Shown here one piece after another: positions 1 through 6,632 of a stretch of DNA of 11,826 nt. This DNA is from Alcaligenaceae bacterium (GTDB taxonomy: Bacteria; Pseudomonadota; Gammaproteobacteria; Burkholderiales; Burkholderiaceae_B): positions 1-11,826 of the forward strand of contig CANCRX010000094.1 of assembly GCA_947380655.1 (NCBI GenBank), in the 5' to 3' direction. Numbering within the stretch: the stretch's first letter is position 1; each line of letters starts with the position of its first letter. The translations under genes and the position numbers were made by a program. The notes beneath the pieces are model-generated. The model had not been told where the DNA came from. It saw nothing but the letters and a program-made list of their open reading frames with translations, and did not search any database.

Positions 1-919
1 GCGTGGTTTCCATGGCTTGATAGAAGCTTTGGAAATTCACGACCCCAAGCGTTTTATGAACGGGCAAGGGGCTAAGTTTGAGCGTGATCTGTCGGCTATA
101 GGCGAGGGTGCCTTCCGAGCCCACAAGTAGATGGGCGAGGTTGGCGACACCGTCGTCCGTGTAGGCACGCGGATTCTGACAGTCAAAAATATCCAGGTTG
201 TAGCCTGCAACCCGACGAAGGACCTTTGGAATCCGCTCGGCCAGCTCACCGCGCTCTCGTGATGCGATCTGTTTGAGCGCATTCAGTATGCCTTGCAGTC
301 GCTCACCCGATACAGGTTGGTTTAAAGAGCCAAAGCGTGCCTGTGTGCCATCGGCAAGTACCGCATCAATCGAAACAACGTTATGCACCATGTTGCCGTA
401 CTCGATGGAGCGCGAGCCACAGGAGTTGTTTCCCGTCATGCCACCGATCGTGCACTGCGCACTGGTTGACACATCAACGGCGAACCACAAACCATGGGGT
501 TTGAGCCAGGCATTCAAGTGATCAAGCACAATGCCAGGTTCAACAGTGACGGTTTGTGCAACTGGATCAAAATCGATCACATTGCACAACCATTTGCTGT
601 TATCAATAATGAGCGCTTCACCAACCGTTTGACCGCATTGGCTGGTGCCTGCACCGCGCGACAATACTGGAATATGTTGATCGCGCGCGATATCCAAGGC
701 ACGCAGCACATCGGCCTGATCTCGTGGCACCACCACACCTGTTGGCATGATCTGATAGATCGATGCATCCGTCGAATAGCGCCCGCGACTGGCCGCATCA
801 AACAACACGTCGCCGCGCAGTTCCTTTTTCAGCATCCTGGCCAGTGGTGACTGGGCAGCAGAGGCTTGAGGGTTGAAATGTAGCGGTTTGAAACCAGGTG
901 CGAGGCGAGAAAGGCTCAT
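1..919 (-). CDS. FAD-linked 2-hydroxyacid dehydrogenase (GlcD/YdiJ-like), partial, N-terminal 306 residues
   Basis: This is the N-terminal part of an FAD-binding oxidoreductase of the glycolate oxidase GlcD / D-lactate dehydrogenase superfamily (PCMH-type FAD fold). Visible landmarks are RYSTDASIYQ (residues 47-56), the FAD-binding loop SRGAGTSQCGQ (88-98), VTVEPGIVLDHLN (124-136), the conserved GGMTGNNSCGSRS (159-171) and LLVGSEGTLA (264-273). The NNSCG and TDAS signatures resemble the large (about 1000-residue) YdiJ-type proteins that carry a C-terminal iron-sulfur domain, but that part lies off the left edge and cannot be confirmed. Such enzymes oxidise D-2-hydroxyacids such as D-lactate or D-2-hydroxyglutarate to 2-keto acids. 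The ATG at 919 follows the aminotransferase stop by 3 bases and has no clear Shine-Dalgarno, so translation is probably coupled. I infer that keto acid made here may feed the neighbouring aminotransferase. Family confident; substrate unknown. Confidence 0.85.
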   Translation of the reverse strand, partial: MSLSRLAPGFKPLHFNPQASAAQSPLARMLKKELRGDVLFDAASRGRYSTDASIYQIMPTGVVVPRDQADVLRALDIARDQHIPVLSRGAGTSQCGQTVGEALIIDNSKWLCNVIDFDPVAQTVTVEPGIVLDHLNAWLKPHGLWFAVDVSTSAQCTIGGMTGNNSCGSRSIEYGNMVHNVVSIDAVLADGTQARFGSLNQPVSGERLQGILNALKQIASRERGELAERIPKVLRRVAGYNLDIFDCQNPRAYTDDGVANLAHLLVGSEGTLAYSRQITLKLSPLPVHKTLGVVNFQSFYQAMETT

Positions 920-922
920 AAT

Positions 923-2131
923 TTATGCTGAAAAATAATCCATCGCTGACAGAACACCACTACCTGCCAGTTTGACACCGGATAGCTTGAGACCCATCTC
1001 AACACCCGCGAGGGTTGCCAGGAGAGTCAGATCGTTACTGTCGCCCAGATGACCAATACGGAACATGCGACCTTTGAGCTTACCTAAACCGGTACCCAAA
1101 GACAGATCAAAACGTTTTTGAATGAGTTTGCGGATTTCATCTGCATCCACACCTTCGGGCGTGATGACGCCAGTCAGGATGGGTGAATAGAGTGATTGAT
1201 CTGCGCACTGGATTGGCAGGCCCCATGCGTTGACTGCGGCACGCACGCCAGCAGCCCAGCGTTGATGACGTGCGAAGACATTGTCCATGCCTTCTTCTTC
1301 AAACATGTCGAGGGCTTCTGATAGGCCATAGAGCAGGTTTGTGCTGGAAGTGGACGGCCAATAGCCACCTTTGTTCATTTCAATGATTTCATCCCATGCC
1401 CAAAATGCACGAGGCATCTTTGCTGTTTTAGAGGCCTCGATGGCTTTGGGTGACACCGCATTGAAGGAGATACCCGGTGGCAGCATCAAGCCCTTTTGTG
1501 AACCACTGATTGAGACATCTACACCCCATTCATCATGGCGGTAGTCTGCGCTGCCCAAACCTGAAATCGTATCGACTAGCAGTAAGGCAGGGTGTTGAGC
1601 CGTATCGATTGCTTGGCGCACTGCCGCAATATCAGAAGTCACACCTGTCGATGTTTCGTTGTGTACAACACAGACCGCTTTGATACTGTGCGTTGTATCT
1701 TGTTTCAGACGCTCAAGAATTAAATTCGCCTGGATACCTTGGCGCCATCCCGCTGCGTTGGGTAAAACAGAATCATTACCTTGATAGCTGACGATTTCTG
1801 TTTTCAACCCCATGCGGGTTGCAAGCTTATTCCAGAGCGCGGCAAAGTGACCCGTTTCAAACATTAAAACGTGATCGCCTGGGCTAAGCGTATTGACTAA
1901 CGCAGCCTCCCAGGCACCTGTACCAGATGCGGGGTAAATAATGACGGGGTCGTTTGTTTTGAAAATCTTTTGCATACCCGCGATGACTTTCAGACCGAGC
2001 GCACCAAACTCTGGGCCACGATGATCGATTGTGGGGTAGCTGATTGCCCGCAAAATACGATCTGGTACAGGGCTTGGACCAGGGATTTGCAGAAAATGGC
2101 GTCCGGTAGGATGAAAGTCTAGCTTGATCAT
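923..2131 (-). CDS. PLP-dependent class V aminotransferase, serine/alanine/aspartate-glyoxylate type
   Basis: A 402-residue fold-type I aminotransferase, full length for the family. From the ATG the landmarks are IPGPSPVPDRIL near residue 16, TIDHRGPEFG (34-43), YPASGTGAWEAA (66-77, phosphate-binding region), HNETSTGV (157-164), VDTISGLGS with the PLP-nitrogen aspartate D187, and SGSQKGLMLPPG with the Schiff-base lysine K213. These match serine-glyoxylate aminotransferase (SgaA) and also BhcA, the aspartate-glyoxylate enzyme of the beta-hydroxyaspartate cycle. The other Bhc enzymes are absent from the window, so I do not name it. An in-frame TTG at 2155 would add eight residues. I prefer the ATG at 2131 because AGGA lies 6 bases before it and the family motif begins soon after. 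It is first in a two-gene unit with the flavin dehydrogenase and divergent from Bug protein 1. Fold and chemistry are secure; the amino donor is not. Confidence 0.9.
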   Translation of the reverse strand: MIKLDFHPTGRHFLQIPGPSPVPDRILRAISYPTIDHRGPEFGALGLKVIAGMQKIFKTNDPVIIYPASGTGAWEAALVNTLSPGDHVLMFETGHFAALWNKLATRMGLKTEIVSYQGNDSVLPNAAGWRQGIQANLILERLKQDTTHSIKAVCVVHNETSTGVTSDIAAVRQAIDTAQHPALLLVDTISGLGSADYRHDEWGVDVSISGSQKGLMLPPGISFNAVSPKAIEASKTAKMPRAFWAWDEIIEMNKGGYWPSTSSTNLLYGLSEALDMFEEEGMDNVFARHQRWAAGVRAAVNAWGLPIQCADQSLYSPILTGVITPEGVDADEIRKLIQKRFDLSLGTGLGKLKGRMFRIGHLGDSNDLTLLATLAGVEMGLKLSGVKLAGSGVLSAMDYFSA

Positions 2132-2137
2132 TAGAGT

Positions 2138-2141
2138 TCCT
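2138..2141 (-). promoter_or_regulatory. Shine-Dalgarno that decides the aminotransferase start
   Basis: AGGA on the minus strand, 6 bases upstream of the ATG at 2131. It favours that ATG over the in-frame TTG at 2155, which has no purine-rich element at a suitable distance. Confidence 0.6.
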
Positions 2142-2213
2142 GTCTGTGTAATCAAAGCAAATTACCACAAGAGCACACTACAATCCACCAAGCGAGTATG
2201 CGATAAGAAAAGA

Positions 2214-2237
2214 ATGAACCTCTACAGAGTGATTCAT
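2214..2237. repeat. Imperfect dyad in the aminotransferase/Bug1 divergent gap
   Basis: Outer arms ATGAA (2214-2218) and TTCAT (2233-2237) enclose an inner dyad CTCT-AC-AGAG (2220-2229). The two centres differ by one base, so it is not one clean palindrome. It lies in the intergenic region between divergent genes, where an operator for a regulator could sit. No regulator in this window can be assigned to it. Speculative. Confidence 0.25.
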
Positions 2238-2242
2238 CAATC

Positions 2243-2263
2243 AGGGAGAGCGCGCCTCTCCCT
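2243..2263 (+). promoter_or_regulatory. Perfect hairpin in the leader of Bug protein 1, just before its ribosome binding site
   Basis: Arms AGGGAGAG (2243-2250) and CTCTCCCT (2256-2263) are perfectly complementary around the 5-base loop CGCGC. The hairpin ends 4 bases before the Shine-Dalgarno AGGAGA (2268-2273) of the gene starting at 2281. No T-run follows, so it is not an ordinary intrinsic terminator. It could stabilise the transcript, modulate ribosome access, or be a dyad operator in DNA. The structure is certain; its function is inferred. Confidence 0.5.
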
Positions 2264-2280
2264 AAGCAGGAGACTGGAAA

Positions 2281-3279
2281 ATGGGTATTAGCTTGGCGAA
2301 GTGCTGTTTAAACTGGCACGCAAGAGCATGGTTAATTTTAGTATGGATGGTGGGCGTGTTGCCGTTTCAAGCCGCTGCACAAAGCTATCCAAATCGACCA
2401 GTAAAGATTGTCGTCCCGTTTGCCGCTGGCGGACCTGCCGATAATTTTGGTCGTTTCATGGCTCAGCGCTTGCAAGAGGCGTTTAAACAGCCTTTTATCG
2501 TAGAAAATAAGCCTGGCGCAGGTTCTGTGATCGGTACCGATTTTGTTGCGAAATCAGCGGCCGATGGCTATACGTTGCTCATGATGTCAAATGCCCAGAC
2601 GGTCAATGAGTCGTTAATTCCAAACAAGCCCTATGGCCTCTTGAAAGATTTTGTCGGTGTTGCTCCGATTAATTATTCCGACTTGATACTGGTCCTCAAT
2701 CCCGCACTAAAGACCAGGACGGTTGCTGAACTGATTGCCTATGCACGCGCCAATCCTGGCAAGCTGAATTACGCCTCGTCTGGGTCAGGTACGCCATACC
2801 ATATGGCTGGAGAGCTATTTAAAAATATGGCTCAGGTTGATATGACACATGTCCCTTATAAGGGCAGTTCGGGTGCGCGAACTGACATCCTGGGTGGTCA
2901 GGTGGATTTGATGTTTGATGCAGTGACCACGATGACTGATCTGGTTCGAGGGGGTAAAGTGATTGCACTGGCCACCACAGGGCTGTCTCGTTCGGCCATC
3001 TTTACAGAGCTTCCAACCCTGGATGAGGCGGGGTTAAAAGGGTTTGAAGCAACGGTTTGGGTGGGTTTAATGGCACCCAGAGGCGTGCCAGCCAACGTGA
3101 TTGAGTCACTCAACGATGCCGTGAGAAAAATTGTCACGGATCCCGAGGTTAAGGCCCTATGGGCTCAGCGCGGTGCTCAACCTTTAGTGATGTCGCCTGC
3201 TGATTTTGATCGTTATATCCAGGCCGATGTGGCTAAATGGTCCAAAATTGTCAGTATTTCTGGTGCGAAACCTGACTGA
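2281..3279 (+). CDS. Bug-family (TctC-like) TTT periplasmic substrate-binding protein 1
   Basis: A 332-residue periplasmic solute-binding protein of the Bug/TctC family, which delivers carboxylates and related small acids to TctAB transporters or to sensors. It has an export signal with a hydrophobic stretch (about residues 16-29) and a likely cleavage after AAA at residue 33, giving mature QSYPNRPVKIVVPFAAGGPADN. Family hallmarks are YPxRP, PFAAGGxxD, ENKPGAGSVIGTDFVAKSAADGYTLL, the second ligand loop GSGTPYHMAGELF, and VPYKGSSGARTDILGGQVDLMFD. The Shine-Dalgarno AGGAGA at 2268-2273 is 7 bases before the ATG. It starts a plus-strand unit and is followed after 31 bases by the ModA-like gene. 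No TctA or TctB gene is adjacent. Ligand unknown; its loops differ from those of the two other Bug proteins here. Confidence 0.93.
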   Translation: MGISLAKCCLNWHARAWLILVWMVGVLPFQAAAQSYPNRPVKIVVPFAAGGPADNFGRFMAQRLQEAFKQPFIVENKPGAGSVIGTDFVAKSAADGYTLLMMSNAQTVNESLIPNKPYGLLKDFVGVAPINYSDLILVLNPALKTRTVAELIAYARANPGKLNYASSGSGTPYHMAGELFKNMAQVDMTHVPYKGSSGARTDILGGQVDLMFDAVTTMTDLVRGGKVIALATTGLSRSAIFTELPTLDEAGLKGFEATVWVGLMAPRGVPANVIESLNDAVRKIVTDPEVKALWAQRGAQPLVMSPADFDRYIQADVAKWSKIVSISGAKPD

Positions 3280-3310
3280 CGTTGAAGCGTAACTTTTACT
3301 GGTCGTGATC

Positions 3311-4015
3311 ATGAAGCTATTTGTTTTGAGTGGTGGAGCCGCAGCAGGTGTGGTCAAAGGCTTACAAACTGAATTTGAGCAGTCATCTGGCTGCCAGATC
3401 CATGGCACGTTTAGTGCCGTAGGGGTGATGCGAGAGCGGTTACTGGCGGGTGAGCCCTGTGACTTGGCTATTCTCACGCAATCGCTGATTAGCCAGCTGA
3501 TTGATTCAGGTCACATCCTTCCGGGATCCTCGCAATCTCTCGGGATCATCAAGACGGGGATCGCGGTCAGAGCGGGCGGTGTCCATCCCGATGTGAACTC
3601 AAGGCCCGCATTAATCGCCGCTTTCAGACAAGCCTCGGCAATATTTAGTCCTGATACAGAAAAATCCACTGCGGGCATTCATTTTATGAATGTATTGAAG
3701 TCTCTCGGGGTTGCCGAAGAGTTAAGAGGAAAATTTCAAACCTACCCAAATGGTGCGGATGCCATGCAGGCTATGGTGCACTGCGCCTCTCCCAACCCGA
3801 TTGCCTGCACACAAGTGACTGAAATCCTCTACACACCAGGTATTGAGCTGGTTGACGTATTGCCCAAAGAGTTTGAACTCGCCACCAATTACACGCTAGG
3901 AATAAGTAGCGGTGCGAATAATCCCGAAGCAGCGAAATTGCTGGCTCAATGGCTCACGGGTGCGGCATCGATAGAACTCAGAATAAAGGGTGGATTTGAA
4001 CTTCCTGAGGCATAG
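3311..4015 (+). CDS. ModA-like substrate-binding protein without a signal peptide
   Basis: A 234-residue protein with the type II periplasmic-binding fold of the molybdate-binding ModA / SBP_bac_11 group. Landmarks are KLFVLSGGAAAGVVKGLQ (residues 2-19, where strand 1 begins at once), FSAVGVMRERLLAGEPCDLAILT (about 36-58), DTEKSTAGIHF, PNGADAMQAM and the late CTQVTEILYTPGIELVDVLP. Exported ModA proteins carry a signal peptide, and this one has none. It cannot be a mis-called start, because an in-frame TAA lies at 3290-3292, only six codons upstream. A GTG two codons upstream (3305) adds nothing useful. I recall similar signal-less relatives annotated as molybdate-binding proteins in other proteobacteria. 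No ModB or ModC partner is nearby. It may be a cytoplasmic ligand-binding or sensory protein, and molybdate as ligand is unproven. There is no clear Shine-Dalgarno; it probably reads through from Bug protein 1, 31 bases upstream. Confidence 0.8.
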   Translation: MKLFVLSGGAAAGVVKGLQTEFEQSSGCQIHGTFSAVGVMRERLLAGEPCDLAILTQSLISQLIDSGHILPGSSQSLGIIKTGIAVRAGGVHPDVNSRPALIAAFRQASAIFSPDTEKSTAGIHFMNVLKSLGVAEELRGKFQTYPNGADAMQAMVHCASPNPIACTQVTEILYTPGIELVDVLPKEFELATNYTLGISSGANNPEAAKLLAQWLTGAASIELRIKGGFELPEA

Positions 4016-4091
4016 TGTGAAAGTCGTGAATCTTGAAAATCGAACAAGCATACCCATATAGGCCATGCAAACTACTATAAGTTGGTTGTCA

Positions 4092-4105
4092 ATCGCTCAT
4101 GCGAT
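4092..4105 (+). repeat. Small inverted repeat before the DUF2076 gene
   Basis: ATCGC (4092-4096) and GCGAT (4101-4105) flank the 4-base loop TCAT, six bases before the AGGA (4111-4114) of the next gene. No T-run follows. It may fold in the leader, but a 5-base stem is weak evidence. Confidence 0.25.
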
Positions 4106-4110
4106 CTTTA

Positions 4111-4114
4111 AGGA
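4111..4114 (+). promoter_or_regulatory. Shine-Dalgarno for the DUF2076 gene
   Basis: AGGA 9 bases before the ATG at 4124. It abuts the alternative ATG at 4115, which it therefore cannot serve. Confidence 0.5.
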
Positions 4115-4123
4115 ATGCTGAAT

Positions 4124-4828
4124 ATGAATAGCCAGGAACGTGATGCATTAAGTCTTTTTTTACAGCAATTAACGCAGGCTCCAGCACCTCAAAAAGAGCC
4201 CGATGCAGATGCACTCATAGCCAAAGCGATGTCGGCTCAGCCCAACGCTGGCTATTTGCTTGTGCAGCGGGCCATGCAGCTTGACTATGTATTACAGCAA
4301 TCCCAGGCCAAGATTACAGAGTTACAAGCAGAATTGGATCGTTTGAAAGCTGGCGCACAAACCAGTTTTCTCGGTGATGCACATGCCTGGGGCCGAGCAC
4401 CTGCGGCAACAGTTGTCTCGGGCAATTCATCTCCCAATCCCGGTGTGCGACCTGTAGCGCCGCAGATGCAAGCGCCTGCAGCGGCCGCTGCCGCGGCGCC
4501 AAGCCCCGCGCCCGCAGCAACCGCACCGTGGGGCTCCAGTGTCATGGGCTCGGTTGCCACAACGGCTGCAGGAGTCGTAGCAGGCTCATTTTTATTTCAA
4601 GGTATACAAAACCTGATGGGGCATCACAGCCCAGGCGGCGGTTTTGGTAATAATGCGGGTTTAACGCCTTCGGCGCCTGTCACAGTGAACGAAACCACCG
4701 TCAACAACTACTACACCAACGATCCTGCAACGGATCCAGGCTACGTCAGTGGCGGTACTTCGTACGCGGATGCCAGCGACAGTTTTGAGAGCGATGACTT
4801 TACTTCGGACGATAGCGATTTTGCATAA
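4124..4828 (+). CDS. DUF2076 family protein
   Basis: A 234-residue protein of unknown function. The N-terminal region (about residues 1-75) matches my memory of DUF2076 / COG3416: MNSQERDALSLFLQQL, then PNAGYLLVQRAMQLDYVLQQ and a short coiled-coil-like helix ITELQAELDRLKAG. Next comes an Ala/Pro-rich linker (about 92-135), a small-residue hydrophobic segment SVMGSVATTAAGVVAGSFLFQGI (about 139-161), a Gly-rich stretch and ETTVNNYYTND. The C-terminus is highly acidic and Ser-rich (about 213-233). The hydrophobic segment resembles the GxxxG-like glycine-rich patches of membrane-associated proteins, but I cannot say whether it spans a membrane. An ATG at 4115 would add three residues. I chose 4124 because AGGA (4111-4114) is correctly spaced and MNxQER is the family start. 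The stop TAA shares one base with the next gene's ATG, so the two are coupled. The pairing with a racemase-fold enzyme is unexplained. Confidence 0.8.
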   Translation: MNSQERDALSLFLQQLTQAPAPQKEPDADALIAKAMSAQPNAGYLLVQRAMQLDYVLQQSQAKITELQAELDRLKAGAQTSFLGDAHAWGRAPAATVVSGNSSPNPGVRPVAPQMQAPAAAAAAAPSPAPAATAPWGSSVMGSVATTAAGVVAGSFLFQGIQNLMGHHSPGGGFGNNAGLTPSAPVTVNETTVNNYYTNDPATDPGYVSGGTSYADASDSFESDDFTSDDSDFA

Positions 4829-5553
4829 TGACTATTAAAAAAACACAGCGTTTTGGATTGTTGGCACCCTCTTCAAATTCGACTCAGGAACCAGAGTTTG
4901 TTCAGGTATTGCCGTCCAATGTTTCTTTGCATTGCGCGCGCCTGTCGCTCAGGACGATTGACCCCGAATCGACCGTGCGTATTGTTGCCGAACTCGATAC
5001 CGAGGTCGGCAAACTCGCTGACGTAGCGGTCGATGCGATCGTGCTATCGGCTACGGCGCCTTCAACGCGCATGGGCAAAGGCTACGATCAGGAGTTGTGT
5101 AAACGTATCGAACAGGTCAGTGGCAAGCCTGCTACGACTGCGGCCACTGCAATGGTTCAGGCGTTCGAGGTCTTGGGAATCAAACGCCTGGCACTGGCAG
5201 CGCCCTGGGCTGCGCAAACAAACCAAACCGTCGCGGCGTTTATCGAAGCGAGTGGCGTGCAGGTTGTTAGTCAGCATGCTATGGGAATCGTGAGTAATCT
5301 TGAGGTCGGTTTGCTAGATGCGCAAACAGCGTATGACCTCGGCCGAGTGGCGGATCGAGACGACGCGGATGCCATATTCCTGGCCTGTGGCAACTGGATG
5401 ACGATGGAGATTGTCGAGCAGCTTGAACGTGACACGGGCAAACCTGTTCTGACTACGAATGGCTGTGCGATCTGGGCCATGCTCAATATGATGGGCGGAC
5501 ATGAAAAAGTGGTTGGTTATGGAACACTGCTTGAGCACCATTTAAAAAAATAA
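4828..5553 (+). CDS. Asp/Glu racemase-superfamily enzyme, arylmalonate decarboxylase-like (single catalytic Cys)
   Basis: A 241-residue enzyme of the aspartate/glutamate racemase, maleate isomerase and arylmalonate decarboxylase superfamily. Landmarks are FGLLAPSSNSTQEPEF (9-24), the first active-site loop VLSATAPSTRMG (72-83), TTAATAMVQAFEVLGIKRLALAAPW (103-127) and the second loop IFLACGNWMTMEIVEQLE (183-200) with Cys187. Racemases and maleate isomerase use two cysteines, one in each loop. Here the first is Ala75 and only Cys187 remains. This is the arrangement of arylmalonate decarboxylase (Gly74/Cys188 in the Bordetella enzyme, by memory), whose second loop LSCGGLLTLDAI is very similar. 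A two-base racemisation is therefore unlikely. I infer a decarboxylase, or an isomerase using a single cysteine, acting on a malonate-like or C4 acid. The ATG overlaps the DUF2076 stop by one base (TAATG). Annotation pipelines may call it maleate isomerase. Confidence 0.8.
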   Translation: MTIKKTQRFGLLAPSSNSTQEPEFVQVLPSNVSLHCARLSLRTIDPESTVRIVAELDTEVGKLADVAVDAIVLSATAPSTRMGKGYDQELCKRIEQVSGKPATTAATAMVQAFEVLGIKRLALAAPWAAQTNQTVAAFIEASGVQVVSQHAMGIVSNLEVGLLDAQTAYDLGRVADRDDADAIFLACGNWMTMEIVEQLERDTGKPVLTTNGCAIWAMLNMMGGHEKVVGYGTLLEHHLKK

Positions 5554-5576
5554 TGCCTATAAATTAATGTAGGCGT
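5553..5576. repeat. Hairpin immediately after the decarboxylase-like gene
   Basis: ATGCCTATA (5553-5561) pairs with TGTAGGCGT (5568-5576), giving 9 pairs including two G-U, around loop AATTAA. On the plus strand no T-run follows, so it is a weak terminator. Read on the minus strand it is followed by TTATTTTTTT, the classical terminator arrangement, although no minus-strand gene obviously needs it here. It may mark the end of the unit or protect the 3' end. Confidence 0.35.
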
Positions 5577-5633
5577 TGGATTAAGAAAAATATAAAAGAT
5601 CGCTGCGTTGACCGACGACAGTGACTAAAAATG

Positions 5634-5639
5634 AGGGGA
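5634..5639 (+). promoter_or_regulatory. Shine-Dalgarno that decides the start of Bug protein 2
   Basis: AGGGGA with 6-base spacing to the ATG at 5646. It lies inside the five extra codons that would result from the ATG at 5631, so the downstream start is preferred. Confidence 0.65.
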
Positions 5640-5645
5640 CACAGA

Positions 5646-6614
5646 ATGATTGCAAAGACTGCATTGCGTCAGACATTGATGGTTAGCGTGATGGTATGCG
5701 CGAGCTTGTTTGCGGGTACCGAAGCTTTTGCCAGAACGATACGTTTTTATGTTGTGGTCGCAGCCGGTGGCAGCGTGGACGGGATGGCCAGAATTGTGGG
5801 AGATAAGTTTGGCCCACTCGTGGATGCAACGGTTATTGTTGAAAACAAACCAGGCGGTGGTGGAAACGTTGCAAGTCAGACGGTTGCTAAATCTGTACCT
5901 GATGGCAATTCCCTGCTTGTTTCAGCCAATAATCACACACTGAATCCCTCCTTATTTAAGGATCCTGGCTATCAGATGGAGGACTTGATCCCGATTGCAG
6001 AACTGATGCGCGGGCCTTCGGTGATTGTTGTGCCGGCCAATTCCCCTTATATGTCACTCGACCAGCTCATCAAGGATGCCAAGTCAAGGCCGGGTGCAAT
6101 CCCTTTTGGCGCAGCAGGGATTGGCACCCCCAGTCATATTGCTGCTGAGTTATTGATGTTGTCTGCAGGTATCAAAATGGAGGCTATTCAATATAGAGGC
6201 TCCGGTCCCTCGCTGGGTGATTTAGTAGGTGGACAAATTCCTGTTGCGAGCTCATCACTCGTGGCAGCCATGCCTATGATTAAAGCAGGCAAGCTTCGTG
6301 CGCTGGCGGTGACCTCGGCGAAAAGATGGCCGGGTGCAGAGCAAATACCTACTGCAGCCGAATATGGCATGCCCGATTATGAGCATGTCACCTGGATTGG
6401 ATTGTTTGCACCGAAGGGCACACCTGAGGCAATGCTCGCACAGTACGGGTTGGCTGTCAGGCAAGCACTTTCTAACCCTGATGTGCAGCGCCGCGTGGCA
6501 GGGTTAGGCGGGGAGGTTGGCACACTGGAAGGTGATGCATTTAAAAAATTTATCCTCGAAGATTACGAGGAAGCTGTCAAAATCGTCAAACTATCCGGTA
6601 TGAAAGCGGATTGA
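5646..6614 (+). CDS. Bug-family (TctC-like) TTT periplasmic substrate-binding protein 2, divergent
   Basis: A 322-residue Bug/TctC-type binding protein. The signal peptide has a hydrophobic core (about residues 9-23) and probable cleavage after AFA at residue 29. Family landmarks are AAGGSVDGMARIVG (39-52, conserved Asp), ENKPGGGGNVASQTVAKSVPDGNSLL, GIGTPSHIAAELLM, IQYRGSGPSLGDLVGGQIPVASSS and IGLFAPKGTPEAML. It is unusual in having no YPxRP motif after the signal peptide. The proline-phenylalanine of the usual VPFAAGG ligand loop is replaced, giving YVVVAAGG. It also has Val/Ser-rich ASSSLV where relatives have a FD/FDP-type segment. A different ligand or altered pocket is a reasonable inference. 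It lies 92 bases after the racemase-fold gene and converges with mocA across 18 bases. I see no terminator between those two. No membrane subunit is nearby. Confidence 0.9.
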   Translation: MIAKTALRQTLMVSVMVCASLFAGTEAFARTIRFYVVVAAGGSVDGMARIVGDKFGPLVDATVIVENKPGGGGNVASQTVAKSVPDGNSLLVSANNHTLNPSLFKDPGYQMEDLIPIAELMRGPSVIVVPANSPYMSLDQLIKDAKSRPGAIPFGAAGIGTPSHIAAELLMLSAGIKMEAIQYRGSGPSLGDLVGGQIPVASSSLVAAMPMIKAGKLRALAVTSAKRWPGAEQIPTAAEYGMPDYEHVTWIGLFAPKGTPEAMLAQYGLAVRQALSNPDVQRRVAGLGGEVGTLEGDAFKKFILEDYEEAVKIVKLSGMKAD

Positions 6615-6632
6615 TGCATGAACCGGATGAAT

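Noticed and set aside
494..850. 118-codon plus-strand open frame
   Set aside because: It is antisense to the FAD-linked dehydrogenase, whose minus-strand frame is open from 919 to the left edge with conserved flavin motifs.
2132..2155. TTG start at 2155 for the aminotransferase
   Set aside because: The ATG at 2131 has AGGA at proper spacing and the added residues have no family match.
4828..5553. Calling the racemase-fold enzyme maleate isomerase
   Set aside because: The first catalytic cysteine is absent (Ala75), so the usual two-cysteine mechanism is not supported.
5553..5576. Intrinsic terminator for the plus-strand decarboxylase-like gene
   Set aside because: The stem is followed by TGGATTAAG and not by a T-run; kept only as a hairpin of uncertain role.
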